A stretch of 64,000 nucleotides of DNA from Glycine soja (GCF_004193775.1 NC_041021.1:8810651-8874650); one strand, 5' to 3'. Shown: positions 23,880 through 36,371, numbered from the stretch's first letter. The notes: a model not told the origin generated them from the letters alone. Numbers and translations are program-made.

Positions 23880-25766
23880 AATAAAACATGGACACATCTG
23901 TGATTCCTAATTATATGGGTTATTAATTCAACCATGTGTTGGCAATAATTGAGTAGATTGTGAACTTCATTGGGAGCAGAGTATGTGTTAGTCACTGCCT
24001 TGGCTCTGGCTAACAACTTCAGAAGCTCTTGACTTTCATTCAAAGTGAGAGCAAACCTATGCCTTCTTTATGCAATAGCTCTATCACCTCTTCTCTTGCT
24101 TCCCTTTCAACCCACAAGGCTGACATCTTCGCCTGTTTGTCTTCCAGCATTTTCCCGTGACTAGCAGCTAGGTTCACCTTCCCTTTATATTGATCAATTA
24201 TTATCAACATATTCTTTTTCGTCTTGCTCAACTGCTCTGTCAAACTTTTCTTCAACCTCTAACAACTCTTTAACTTATCCTCTAACATCATGCTCTCCAT
24301 CCTTGATTTGTTCCTCTGGACCTTTCTAAGTTTAAGCTCATTACTATTGCTTAACAAAGCCCCTTGGAACTTGTTTATGCTCCACTCTTCCTTTCTGGCC
24401 TTTTTCGTTTCCAGCTTTAGCGCTTCAGCCGCAGTCATGATGATATCTTTCAGCTAATCACATTCTTTCCTAACTCTAGTGACTACCACCTTCATCCTCT
24501 TCTTTGATACTTTTGTCTTTTCAAGCTCAGCTTTCAAGGCTTGCACCTCTTCACTTTCCTCAGGCACTTCTTCCTCTTCCCCATTCAGCCCCTTTAGCTT
24601 TTGGAGCCAAGTTATCCTTTTCGTCCTAGATTTCAACCATTTATGATAGCCGCCTATGACACTATTGCTTCTTCCCTTAAGTTCTTTATCTTTTTTTCCC
24701 ATTTTATTCCATGCCTTACGGATCCTCTGAAGCATCTTCGTATTAGCTTCATTGAAACCTCACACGATGAAAGGTGCGATGGTCTCCTCCGATGGCGCAC
24801 CTCTCATAAGGTATCCTAACTGTCTTATAGCCAACACGTGATTATAATTAATACAACCCCTCGTTCCTAGCAAAGGGACATTTGGAAATCCTTCACATGA
24901 GCATAACACTCCTGCCCCTCCTTCTTTCCACCATGGGAACCAACTAATGAACGCTCCTATCGTGCCTACCAAGAGTTCTTCCCAATTTGCCTTGTCATTT
25001 CCTGAGCACATGCGATAACCTTGTAGGGGATAGACAAATATACTTTCATGATTAAAGACATGAGATACCAACCATACATAAAGAGCAGGCGTACAACAGA
25101 CAATTCTCGCACTACTCTTCTCGCATCTTACGTCGAATGTATCATACGCATATGCTAAAATAGCAATGACTGGGTTTTCCTTGTTGTGGTGATAAGCAAG
25201 AAAAGCATCGATTGCTGCTAGATCCACCAGCTCGTCTATATTCAGAAATAGTATTGTCCCAAACATTAGCAGTGCTAATACATCAATGAATGATACCCAC
25301 TCTCCTTGGCTTGCCATAGTTTCCACCTTCTCTCCAAGCACTTCCTTGGTTTTCCCGCTACTTCATTCCTACTTAGCTTCACTCAATCTAATTCTCATTC
25401 CGAGATCTTGACCACTCCTGCTATTCTCGCCATAGAAGGATATTACCCAGAAAAGAGGTATGGCTTCCTTCCTCCTATCGGGCATCCTAAGATCCCTTCG
25501 AACTCCTCTATGGTTGGTGCTAACTGAAAGTCCCCAAAAGTGAAGCATCTGAGAGATTGGTCATAGTATTGAGTGAGAGATGCGATGGCTTCAACTGACA
25601 CTTCTATCATCGCCAGATACTAGATCTTCCCATATACCTTGCTAAAAGCCTGATGTTGAACTTGATCCATCCACTGCCCCAGCTTTCCCAAGCTGGCTAC
25701 TTCTAGATTTTTTACTTTAACATGATAGAACCTTCTCTTAAAAGACCGCGCTTAGTCCGACCCCAT
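23880..25766 (-). pseudogene. Retrotransposon ORF1 with DUF7745-type domain, broken
   Basis: The likely start is MGSD at 25766. Recognisable stretches are LGQWMDQVQHQAFSKVYG, SLRCFTFGDFQLAPTIEEFE, ILGCPIGGRKPYLF, then VALLMFGTILFLNID-like helices and LAAIDAFLAYHHNKENPVIA, followed by a lysine- and glutamate-rich coiled coil (24735-24040). The N-terminal domain resembles DUF7745 of plant Tat/Ogre-type elements, in which an ORF1 of unknown role precedes gag. Stops at about 25752, 25620, 25450 and several later ones break the frame. Confidence 0.7.
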
Positions 25767-26451
25767 GTTCGCAAGAGTATAAATTTTGATTACCAATACT
25801 TCAATACCCTATCATGGAGGAGATATGATGAATGAATCAGGGCATGGTTATGCTATGCATGACAAACATATTTATCAAACTAACACAAGATGCCCGAAAG
25901 ACCACATTTTCTTATTAATAATGCATTGGGCAACATGTTCATGCAACTCTTGATCATCGTTGGGAGAACGAAATATATAAACCCAACATGGTTTATTTGT
26001 AGTTATTATCATGGTACCCAACACATGCAACTAAGAATGCAGTATAGACTTTCACGCTTCATCGTGACTTTGACGGCGAAGAAAAGAACGCAAGGCATGA
26101 GCAACTATATGGTAGGAGTATGCATGAGTGAACATAACATGCGACTAATGACACAGAAGGTATGTGATTGGCAGAACAAAAACACGCTAAACGAATATGT
26201 ATGACAATGTAATGCCTTATGCAAAATGCAATGCATGAATATGATAAATGGTAGATACAGGAATGATATGTCCACTATGACGTTATGAGGAGATGCATGA
26301 TGCGATTAAGGAAACCAAACATGGTGAGCTTGCTCCGAGTCCCTAAATCAAGAACCTAATGGAAGATAAAAAAAAAGTTTGTTATCTAGTGACAACTCCC
26401 AAGGGTGGTTTCATGTAGCTTTACCAGCCTCTAGAGATATCATCCTCTTAG
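25767..26451 (-). other. Retrotransposon leader, proximal part
   Basis: Non-coding DNA between ORF1 and the CACTA insertion point. The three bases tag at 26449-26451 are the left copy of the CACTA target duplication. Confidence 0.6.
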
Positions 26452-26990
26452 CATTACTAAAAAATAGGGTTTTAACATCGGTTATTCAGGACTTTCAATA
26501 TCGGTTATTAACCGATGTTGAAAGTATTATAAAAAACATTGGTTTTCCAAAACCAGTGTTAATATAAAATTACAACATTGGTTATTTAAATAACCGATGT
26601 AATATAACAAGACTTATAAAAAAATTTATATATCTTAATATCAACATCGGTTTTTTCTAAAACCAATGTTAATATATGCAGACAACATTAGTTTTTAGTT
26701 AAAACCGATGTTGTATGTGTATATTAACATCGGTTTTGGTAAAAAAAACCAATGTTGATGTTAATAAAACTACATCGGTTTTTTTAGAAAATTGATGTTG
26801 TTTTATTAACAGCAACATCGATTTTCTTAAAAAACTGATGTTGTTTTATTAACATCAACGTCGGTTTTTTTATATACCAAAATTGATGTTGTTGATGAAT
26901 CTTAACATCGGTTTTTGGAAAAACCAACGTTAAAATAACATACAACATCAGTTTTGGTAAAACACTAATGTTGTTTTTTAGGTTTTTTAT
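26452..26990. repeat. Subterminal palindromic repeats, 3' end of element C
   Basis: About a dozen inverted pairs of a motif near aacatcggtttt, some with loops of only a few bases. Decay is mostly C to T or G to A within the core (acattggtt, accaatgtt). Confidence 0.88.
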
Positions 26991-27210
26991 AATATGGTGT
27001 CTTTTTTTTAAATAACCCCTAAATTAACTTGCAAATTTTAAAAAATAGGGCACAACATATCATTTTCATTCTATTTTGAAATAGTTTTTACCAGAAATTT
27101 CATGGTTAATTTATTAATTACCATGAATTAAAATAATATTTAATGTTAATGATACATGAATTGTAAAAAATATAAAATAACTAAAGTACAATTCGAAAAT
27201 TGTCTAAACA

Positions 27211-30200
27211 CTAATTAATTGTTTCATTTTTAACTTTCAAATAAAACTTTGCCCACTGGATGTCAAACGCCTTCAATCTCTCTGATTCCAATGGTCTAAC
27301 ATCATTGAAATAATGCATGATAAAACATAAATCAATAATATATAATACCAATTATAACAAAATGAAATTAGTTTGAATTAAACAATTATCGTTTCCCAAT
27401 TATTCTTGAAACTTTCGAAGATTATAGTTGACATTCAGTACATGACATAATACCCACACTCAGTGTTTCCTTTTTGTCTATTACTCTAAATAAATTATGA
27501 AATGTAGATATTCAATGTTAAGTACAAATTAGTGTACACAATATTAAAATATAACTAGAATTGTTTAAATAAATTACTTTAATAACAATCCACCTAGCAG
27601 CAGCCTTGAATTTACATAGTGGAGTATCGTCAAGTCCTTTCAAAGCATTGTTCAATACAAACATGGATGTGTATTGTACAATTAAAATATTGATGTTCCT
27701 GACTGATGCTAATGCAAATGTATTGAAAAAAAACACTGACCTGTTAATTATTTCTTTGAGGTAATTGTTTGATCTATTATGCAACGAACAAAACTAGACG
27801 ACAACATTTTTCTTAGGCAAAATGACGACCATTTGCCAATGTGCACTACAATGGAAAACAATATAAGTTATTATACTATTATATATTAATTAAATTCATT
27901 TGTTTAGTTTAACTTACCCATTCAGGTAGGATCTTAGGTACACATCCCTCCTTGAATTCTGCATCCAATTCTTAATATAACTTTTTGATTCAAATTGTGA
28001 TTGCCTAGATCTTTGTATGGATTGTGGCTCGAGGAATCCATACACATCGGCATTCCCCGCTCGCATACTTGTCTCAGTCATATGCCTATTGTTGCTAAAA
28101 TAGAGTAAATTATGTATGAACTTAAAACAATATGTTAAGTAGAAAAAAATAATGTAAACTAACTTACGGAATCCACAACTATATAACAGAGATGTTGAGA
28201 CATTAACCATCGTGTGTTATTTTAGATAGATCTTCATGCTTTATGCACAAGGGGATGTTGTCATTATACACCACAGACAATGTAGCATCCCACATAACCT
28301 GCAATGACTTCAGAAAAAGTTGTGAGATGGTCAATGTCATAAGATATAGGGGATCATCGACATCATGATTCGGCCTATCTATAGGTTTTGTCGGTCCCAC
28401 AGCTTCTTATTTATCCAACACAGTTAAGTAACATAATTTAATTACAGTGAACACTTTAATTAAAAAAAATCATTTAATCCAACTAACATACCTATTATGA
28501 TAAGTGTTTGACAAGATGTCTCGGCCAAGCAAGAAAGGTGTTATGTGTCTGCCCCTCTAACTTAACCTCTTTAGTGGGCATAGGAATCGGAGCATCTACA
28601 TCTCTAACCTCCTCAACACCAACCTTGACTTGGTCATGGAGCAAATGAATGTTGTGAACGGTTGTGAACTTTTAAGCTGTGTCGGCAAGTGTACCGATTC
28701 ACACAAGTAGTATAAAACGGTAAGACTGAGTATCGTATCCTTAGGGAATTTGTTTCACCTAGACCATGTACATTCAGTATGTAAACACTTATAAGGATTA
28801 AAAACAAGGAAAATGTGAATTATGTACTACAAAGTCTATTTGAACATAAACAAAATATCTAAGGTTATAAAAGGTGAAAACTATCAAGTTAAGAGCGTTG
28901 GGGAGTGTTCTACTGAATTTCTCTTGATGTATAAAATGTGTTTTTCTCTATTTAATGTTATCTTAGTGTTCTTATGCTGAGAAACTACTCAAACCATGAT
29001 TCCTTAAATGAATGAGCCTAACTCTCTTTAGACTTTTCCCTTGATCCCTCAACAAACTTGTTCTAAAAGAGTTGCACTAAGCCTACAACATAAAATGGAC
29101 TAGATCACTACACTTCATTCCTAAACATACAAATTTCTAGTTTGCTCTATTAAGTGCTAAGGTTTTAAAGCATTTTCGAATACTAAAATCCTAACTACAC
29201 ATACAAATGGGTGATCAAGCCACAAGCATGTAAAATAAGCATAGATAGAAGCAATGAACACATAAAAATAACATTAAATAAATAGTTAGAATATTACATC
29301 AAGATTGTTCAGTAGTACTCCACAACAAAGAGGCTTAGCCTTCCAATACTAGAAAAATTGCAAAACTACAATAAAGAAGCTATTTTTGGTGAAAGAAATT
29401 GGAAGAAGATGATGGAGGATGTCTCCTCCAGCCTCTAAACCCTAACTCTCTTAGTTTTTCTGAACTAAGCTCTCTTTATTGCTCAAAACTCATCTCTCTC
29501 TTTGAAACTCCGCCAACCTCATTGTTTTAAAGGCTCTTGGACTCTTCAGCTTCTGAAGGCTCGCTAAGCGAGAGTTAGTGAATTTTCGCTTAGCGAGAAT
29601 GGGCACACTGAGCGCAAGAAGAGACAACGTCCTCGCCGAGCAGGCTGGCTGCACGCTGGCATGCAGATCTCTGGCTTATCCTTTTCTAGGATTTCCCATC
29701 CGTTAAGTGATTTGGATGCCTCGCTAAGCTGATGCATCTCGCTAAGCAGATCTACCTCACTAAGCGAGTCATCAGCTGCTTTAACCTTCTTTTCTTTGAC
29801 CTAAAACTGAGTTGGATTCAACATTAAGTCACAAAAATGGAGTTTCTACTCTATAAAATCACACAATAAAGAAAAATATGTACAATTCCTACAAAAAGAA
29901 CCATAAATTAGAGGTACAGTGCTATTTCTTTGCCAATTTCCAATACCAAACTAACTTATGAATAACAACTAACATGGACCCCTCATAAAGTCTTCCTAGG
30001 GCAACCAAGCAGGGAGGATTTTCTTCAACGTACAACTCGTATTTGTCTGAGTCACCCGTGTCTTGATCGTTGCCTGAGGTATCAACACAACTCTTCTTTG
30101 TGCTAACACGAGCAGTTGAAGGACCAACCTCAGGCTCAAGAGGCAATGCGAGGCTCTGTGATTGCATCTGCGATTGAAACTAGGACTGCATCTGGCCGAA

Positions 30201-31012
30201 GGATAACATTAGTTGTTGAGTGACTTTTTCTGTGATCGACTCCTCTAGTTGGTCCCTAATTTGTTGCATCAGCTACTCCAGGTCTTCGGGAGCCATGGAG
30301 GAAGTGTGGGAGGTCCTTGGAGCCAGTCCAAAGTATTGCTTGATCATTACACCGGCTCTAGCAGCACGCACATGATCAGGGTGTTTTGGTTGCCCAATGA
30401 TAGCAATCAGTACATCCTAACGTCCATGGGCAGCAAAGGAACCCTATGAAGCCTGCTCCTCCAATGAATCTTGTAAGGAACACATTTATTGGTTTACTCA
30501 ATCACATAATAAAGATAAATAATTACAATTAACAATTCAAAGTGACTTACAATCTTGTCAGCAATTTCCTTTGCTGCCTCAAATGTCATTTGGCTAGTTT
30601 TCTTTGTGCGGACCATCTTCCATTTTACGTGTCGTCTGATGGGAGATGGACGATTAATCACGGAGTCAGTGCTTCTGGATTGAGCAACTTCCTTCAGTTT
30701 TTTCTTTTTCTTCTCCTCCATTATCTTGTTTTCTAGATATTCATAACCCCCACGAGACAACATGTGAGGGGCAATGTTTTGTTTCTGGATGGCCTATGCC
30801 TTTTTTTGCACATCTTGCAAAAATTCAACATTATTGAAACTTATCATTACAATGTATAATAATAAGTGAATTTAAAGTTGAAAACAATGAAAATCACAAA
30901 GTTACCTCCCACGAAGGGTCTCTGCGGCTTTGACAAAATTGGGTCCATTTCTCCTTGCTAATGTTGTACTTTTCGCATACAGTGTCATCGACATTGTCCT
31001 TGTCGACTGCAA
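27211..31012 (-). pseudogene. CACTA second gene: Transposase_24 plus Ulp1-like protease, broken
   Basis: On the minus strand the blocks in order are 31012-30904 (KDNVDDTVCEKYNISKEKW, FCQSRRDPSWE), 30763-30550 (Transposase_24 end, RRHVKWKMVRTKKTSQMT), 30470-29974 (MQSQSLALPLEPEVGP and YVEENPPCLVALGRLYEGS), a foreign insertion, 28665-28500, 28400-28203 (DDPLYLMTLTISQLFLKSLQ) and then the Ulp1 core. That core has AHWQMVVILPKKNVVV near 27840 (catalytic H) and NTECGYYVM near 27430 (catalytic C), and the gene ends FYLKVKNETIN at 27211. In other plant transposons such C48 protease domains are thought to act on SUMO-like substrates; the role here is unknown. Stops in several blocks show it is dead. 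Confidence 0.8.
28666..29973. mobile_element. Unclassified 1.3-kb insertion inside the CACTA second gene
   Basis: The exon that is continuous in element D (7140-7200) is split here: homology stops at gttgt (28665) and resumes at atggacccctcat (29974). The insert starts near tgtcggcaagtgtaccgatt, a terminal motif I associate with legume LTR-type repeats. It also contains several copies of the palindromic word ctcgctaagcgag (about 29560-29765). I cannot define its ends or a target duplication. Confidence 0.6.
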
Positions 31013-33000
31013 ACTCTATCCCATAATCAATTTCTTATCTTCACACTCTTAATACTCTCTCACTTGTTAAAAAGTATTCAGGGTTTCGGGTATTGTTTAT
31101 TTGGAGGAAAAAGGAAGTTGGTGTAGACTTCAATCAATTGCTTTTAAATCTAACACCAAGGAATTGCTATAATAAGGGTTCGTTAGTCTTCGACACATAT
31201 ACATGTATATATATAAGTATGGTACTAGTATATGTGTATATAAATACTGATACAAAAGTCAAAAGAGTAGTCTGTGATAGTATTAATATATATATATACA
31301 TACTAGTCTGTACGTACATACCTAGAGTTGCTATAATCAAAGAGCTTCCACAGCAAGGCCAATTAGCAGTAGTAAATAATAACCTGAAAATAAAAAACAT
31401 ATGTCAATTAGCCACAATGTATTTAAAGCCTTTTATCAACTATGACAAGCAGGAAGAAGAATTATTTATATACTTCTTTAACACCAATAATATATGTATA
31501 TTGATAAATTTAAAGTGCTTGTTGAATCTTTAGAATAAACACTTGTGAAAAATCTATTGCTATTATTATTCATATAATTGCAAGACTTTACCTTTTTCTT
31601 TTAGACTTTTGGTAAAAAAAAAATTGGTAAGCTGGAATTGTACCTTCCAGACCCGCCCCTAATACTTTTCTTGGTGACTAACACAATGTTCACGACTCAA
31701 CTTGAGCCTTCAAGTCTAGTTGTCCATCACACCAAACAAATATAAAAGTTTTAAAAAGGACTGAAGTAGTAAATGATTCTCACACCCACGTACAAATATC
31801 AACAATACAGCTCCAATGTCACCATAAAAAAATTGCAAGAAAGGTCAATGTGATAGACTTGCAGCCCTGGTGAGTTGTAATAGTATCACAAAGACAAGCA
31901 TAGATAGCAACCAAAACAAGAACACCTTCGAGTGTGAGGCTAGAAACAAAGCTGATGCAAGAAAATGTCACATGGAAGACACTAGGAATAAATTCTGAAG
32001 TTCAAGGCACTAATCTAAAGTCCTTAACAAACATACAAGACATATTACTTGGCAGCCAACTATCTAGCTGATAACAAACATGACAAAACTTCTAGTTTAT
32101 CTATAAATCATGGATACCAGCAAACACATTAGGCTACCTTCCTGCACCAGCACAACATATTATTATGTTTATTCAAGCTCATGCAGCATAAATAAACATA
32201 ATTGACCATGGCACAAGTCCACTAGCAAGAGTAATCAAGCATTGATCATACAAATCAAATTACAACAACAAAGTTCAAATCTAAATCAATGAACCATAAA
32301 ATAAAGATATTCAATGCCATGCAGTGTTCTAATTTTCCTATCACCCTCACAAAATCTCTCATATTTGATGGCCATTTGATCCATATACCCAAAGAGAAGA
32401 TTTTTACTTGGGCATGCAAGTTTACAAAATCTTAGTAGCTAATTCATACGTCCCCAGAGAAACATATTAATTGCAGTAACCTATAGAAAAAATGATGTTA
32501 TTAGTTCTGTCACTTGAATCTGGGCATTCTCTAGTTCTCGATAACTATCATTGACACACTTTGACTATACCTTAACCTGTAATAAACGAAATTTAAGTCT
32601 AATCTTTGTTCGTACTTAACCATGGACATGTTCATGCTTGTGTCTTGCAAACAATAACAATGTCCTATGACCGATTTCATTTACTCATCTGGTTGTAAAT
32701 TGGACATTTCCACAACATAATAATAGTACTTTCATGGAAATATCATAGTATGCTAGTCCATCAAGGATGTAGGAAATATGCCTCCTACTCAACCATCAAA
32801 AGTCAGCTAACTATTAATCCATCCATCCATAAAAGGCTAAATTTAACCATCAATAATACATTATAGCACAATGATAGATAGATATACATGAAAGCAACGA
32901 GCAGGAAATCACTGCAAGTAGTCACAACACCACAAGTAATAAGTTAACAAAAAGGCACAGGGTTTCTAAGACAATAGGTTACACTTTTCAGGGTTTTTAA
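31013..33000. other. Unassigned DNA inside element C
   Basis: No protein family was recognised on either strand. It may contain introns or flanks of captured genes, because it sits between the transposon gene and a P450 fragment. Confidence 0.35.
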
Positions 33001-33192
33001 GACAATAGGTTACACAGCTTCTACAAGATAATGTTGTCCCCTCACATCCAACTCATTTTGCCCATCTCTCATAAACCTCTCTGGCCTAAACTCAAAAGGG
33101 TTCTCCTAGTGATTGGGATCCCTACCAATAGCCCAAACATTCACAAATAGTCGTGTCTTTGCTGGAATATCATACCCATAAATCATCTTCAT
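33001..33192 (-). pseudogene. Cytochrome P450 (CYP93-like) fragment captured by element C
   Basis: The minus strand reads [24 protein letters not shown]-stop-ENPFEF and RPERFMRDGQNELDVRGQHY. This is the region between the K helix and the haem loop of a plant P450, including the PERF motif (RPERF). The wording is closest to the legume CYP93 family of flavonoid and pterocarpan enzymes, from memory. The stop replaces the expected tryptophan (TGG to TAG). The haem-binding FxxGxRxCxG loop, the K-helix ExxR and the N-terminal half are absent, so it has no enzymatic capacity. Confidence 0.87.
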
Positions 33193-33804
33193 TCTGGTTA
33201 TTAAACTACATATACTACACATTCATTCATGTGAAAAAGGTGCTTATACTACATTGATCCATCAAAGGTACTATAATGCAGAGAAACATCACACTCTAAC
33301 ATACATTTTATGATTAACCTGGGTTGGCTAAGGTTGATAGGTGGATATACGTATACAAACTAAGGTGTTTTTAATAAAATTACACCCAACTCACAGTGAT
33401 ATATTTATGGCATCATTAAAATAAGTCCAAAGACTGGGCACAAACACTATAGGTGCAGTTGAGTGTCAACGAGAACAATATGGGTCTCTACTCCCACACC
33501 AAGATGGATAAATAAGTTCAACGACAACAATGTGGGTCTCTACAACCATGTCCTTATAAAAGTAGAAGACAACAACAATGAATGAAGACATGAAGCTTAC
33601 CTCGAGTGGCAGCGAGAGGCAATGCGGAGTGGCAGTGAGAAAGAAGATTCGCGACATAGTGGAGGCAACACAGAGATTCGATGAAGATGATGATGCAAAG
33701 GTGGCGTAGAGGCGACACAGAGCTGTGACACACACGACGAAATGCTACAGACCTATGTTAGTGAATTAGGGTGTGGAGCCAATCATATTTTAAAAAATTA
33801 AGTT

Positions 33805-34139
33805 CATTAGCATCGATTTTCTAAAATAATAAAAAAAACCGATGTTAAGGAAGTGATGTCAACGTTAACATCAGCTTTTTAAAAAAAATCGATGTTAACT
33901 TATCATTTACCAACATCGATTTTTGGACAAACCGATGTTAACGGACATTATGAAGTGATGTAAACATCGGTTTTTATAAAAACCGATGTTAACATATTGT
34001 GTTAACATCGGTTATTTGAAAAACCGATGTTAATACAATCACGTTATTTACCATTATGCCACCACATTTTTGTTAACAATGGTTTTTATCAAAAACCGAT
34101 GATAAGTTAGCGATGTTAAATCTACATTTTGTAGTAGTG
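33805..34139. repeat. Subterminal palindromic repeats, 5' end of element C
   Basis: Inverted pairs of the acatcggtttt motif, the best being at about 33963-34032. They end in the terminus ctacattttgtagtagtg. Confidence 0.88.
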
Positions 34140-34142
34140 TAG

Positions 34143-34649
34143 GTAACAACATTGTGGCGGCAGGGACTACCAACGACAATGCATCATCAAAAGAGGAAAA
34201 CTCTAGATAAGACTTCACTGTTAACAAGCAAGTTGAAGACCCAACATGACCATAGATCGACCTCCACTCCCTATGTCTCACAGACTCGAGTATAGGACCT
34301 AATATCTCAATGTGTGTGCAAAAGTGTAGGTGCCATGTGTGCATAGAGCAATCTAAGAATTACCCCACCCTACTTGCCAAGAAAACAAATAACTCATAGG
34401 TAGATGCAACAAGTACGTCACATATCGTCTACCCCAGGATTCAATGGCACAAAAATATTCCTAACTACGAATGTAATAGATAGACCAATACACACCAAAA
34501 GACAATAACATAGCAAAGGTTATAAACAAATATGAACAAAACAAAAGATAAAAGAGAAAATGAAACATAAATAAAGAAGAAGTCATGATTAAATTGCACA
34601 CTGATCGAATGACTTAACTCTCTAATAAGTCCCCAGTGGAGTCACCATC
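34143..34649 (-). other. Retrotransposon leader, distal part, with primer-binding site
   Basis: Non-coding. The minus-strand sequence tggtgactccactgggga at 34647-34630 starts two bases after the LTR and has the form of the primer-binding site of Tat/Ogre-type elements, usually assigned to a tRNA-Arg. The tRNA assignment is from memory. Confidence 0.7.
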
Positions 34650-35798
34650 TGTCACAAGCTACCCTATGACAGGCGAGCGGGCAAAAAGCAAAAGGCGCGT
34701 CTTCCAAAAGAAAAATGCGTGGGAGTCACCGCCAATATTTATTTAAGGAAAACGTTAGAAAAAACCAAAAAGAGGTTTGCAAATTTTTAAAATAAGGGTT
34801 CGGGAGTTGTTTACGCATAGGGAAGGTATTAGCCAAAAAGGGGCGGCATTAATCAAGTGTGCACAATGTGACTTCAAAATTATTTATTTTTCCCTTTTTT
34901 ATATTTCTGTTTTTTTGGGGTCGACAAGGGGGATGCCCTTGCTCCTATGTATCCTCAGGTGCAATGAGGAATTCAGACCTACATAGTTCTTTAAAGTGAG
35001 AAAGTTTATGTGTTGAGTTGGTTTTATGCTTTTGAAAGATTCATTTTAATTACAAACAAGAAGGTCGTTAAGAAGTTGGACCTTGAAACGATCTCAAGTG
35101 ATATTTGATGGAGAGAAGTTTAGTTATGAGTTGGTTTTTATTTTGGTTTTGTTTATTAACTTTCAATCTTTTTAAAGACAATTTTACGACACTAGTGATT
35201 GATTAGGATTAAACTTTACAAATGAAAATGAGATCACCGATGATAAATGGAGAAGATGAATATGCACATAATAGAGGAGACCCCTAAGGGTACATAGATT
35301 ACATTCAACTCTTGAAGAAAAGAAAAAAAACTAATCGATTGTTGCACGAGAGACACAGAACAAGAGAACGATGTAGGAAATGATCACGGTCACGATTCAG
35401 TAATGCCTCGGCTTTGCTTTTCTTCCTTCTTCCTCTTCTTTCTCTCTTTCTTTTTCTTTTTCCAACTTCTGAATCCTTAAACCCCTCCCCAACATGGCTA
35501 TTTATAGGGAAAAATCCATTTTGGGGTAGGGGAAGCCCACCCAGGCGAGCTAGTTGCTTAGGCACGAAGCCATTTCATGGCCCAAGCGAGCTAGATGCTA
35601 GCCTGGGCTTGCTAGGGTCTAGAAAAATCCAAAAAAAACCATTTTGCCCCATTCCTTGGTATCCTTTTGTTTTCTTAATCAAAACACTGAGTGATTCCTT
35701 GCTTCGCACTGTAACTGGCTCCAAATATTGTAATTCGACTAGCAAGAATCAAAATATCATATCGAACGATATTTCTCTGACAAAATTAGGGTTTGACA
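34650..35798 (-). repeat. 5' LTR of the Tat/Ogre-like element (right copy)
   Basis: Starts tgtcacaagc and ends gggtttgaca, giving the TG...CA borders on both strands. It is followed by gatag, the target duplication. The TATA box is at 35498-35507. Confidence 0.92.
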
Positions 35799-35803
35799 GA
35801 TAG

Positions 35804-36234
35804 GATTTTTACATTTTTACCATTTTATTATATATGATATTGACAATGATATATAATAAGTTTATGTAGTTTTAATTTATATTTTTGGATATTTCATAAA
35901 TAAAAAGTTACAAGTGTTTAAAATTAATTTAATACAAATTATAAATACTAAAAAAAATTATCAAGAAAATCAAATTAAATTTTGAAAGAAAACATTACAT
36001 AAATATGTCCATTTATGTAATTTGTATGGAAACATTACCTCAACATATAATTTTTCAATTGACTTTCCGTTTCTGACTATTTTTGTTAAACATAATTTAT
36101 ATTTTATAAGCTTTCAACTAGTTTAAAAGCTAGTTTTACCCAAGATAAAGATTCACATACACTTAAATTTGACATCCATGCATTTTATAAATATTCATAT
36201 ATTTCTACATAAATATATATTTTTAATATTATGT
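35804..36234. other. AT-rich non-coding DNA
   Basis: No gene is visible. This is the resumption of the sequence interrupted at 14093. It contains ctttcaactagtttaaaagc, which resembles words at 13780-13850, so the retrotransposon may have landed in an older MITE. Confidence 0.4.
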
Positions 36235-36371
36235 AAAGATTTCAATTGGTTTTTCAACTCGAAGAAACTAGAATTAGTAAGGAAGCCCGGATGAAGCCAA
36301 ATCTCCTTGGCATGAGGGCAACCTTGAAAGCAATGAAGAACATCCTTCGTATGATGAGAACAAGCCTAACA
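36235..36371 (-). pseudogene. LINE reverse transcriptase zinc-binding region, C-terminal piece
   Basis: The minus strand reads ACSHHTKDVLHCFQGCPHAK, then EIWLHPGFL, the conserved CxxC...HCxxxC region (zf-RVT) after the reverse transcriptase of plant L1-type LINEs. It is the direct continuation of the LINE at 52026-53880, separated from it by the inserted CACTA-type element. The codon after the first cysteine at the junction is a stop. No RNase H or poly(A) tail could be seen further on. Confidence 0.8.

Larger units (their letters stand above)
26452..34139 (-). mobile_element. CACTA transposon C carrying a cytochrome P450 piece
   Basis: The left end cattactaaaaaatagg and the reverse-complemented right end cactactacaaaatgtag align over 30 bp with about 24 matches, both running into ttaacatcg. 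Flanks are tag at 26449-26451 and tag at 34140-34142, a perfect 3-bp duplication. Both ends carry arrays of palindromic acatcggtttt repeats. Reading from the right on the minus strand, the element holds a P450 fragment, about 2 kb of unassigned DNA, then the Transposase_24/Ulp1 gene. No TNP2 transposase remains, so the element depends on others. It is inserted in the retrotransposon leader and is therefore younger than it. Confidence 0.92.
14094..35798 (-). mobile_element. Ty3/gypsy Tat/Ogre-like LTR retrotransposon with nested CACTA element
   Basis: Two LTRs (14094-15253 and 34650-35798) face the same way and are flanked by gatag at 14089-14093 and 35799-35803, a 5-bp target duplication. On the minus strand the order is 5' LTR, primer-binding site (34647-34630), leader, ORF1 with a DUF7745-type domain (25766-23880), gag (about 23400-22262), reverse transcriptase/RNase H, an extra archaeal-type RNase H, integrase, a Transposase_32-like extra ORF, a tandem-repeat region and the 3' LTR. 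The second RNase H and the ORF1 upstream of gag point to the Tat lineage. A 7.7-kb CACTA element sits in the leader, leaving about 14 kb of retrotransposon. All ORFs are broken. Confidence 0.9.

Noticed and set aside
31093..31533. Plus-strand ORF of 146 codons inside element C.
   Set aside because: It contains a long tyrosine-isoleucine stretch from TA-rich DNA and shows no domain.
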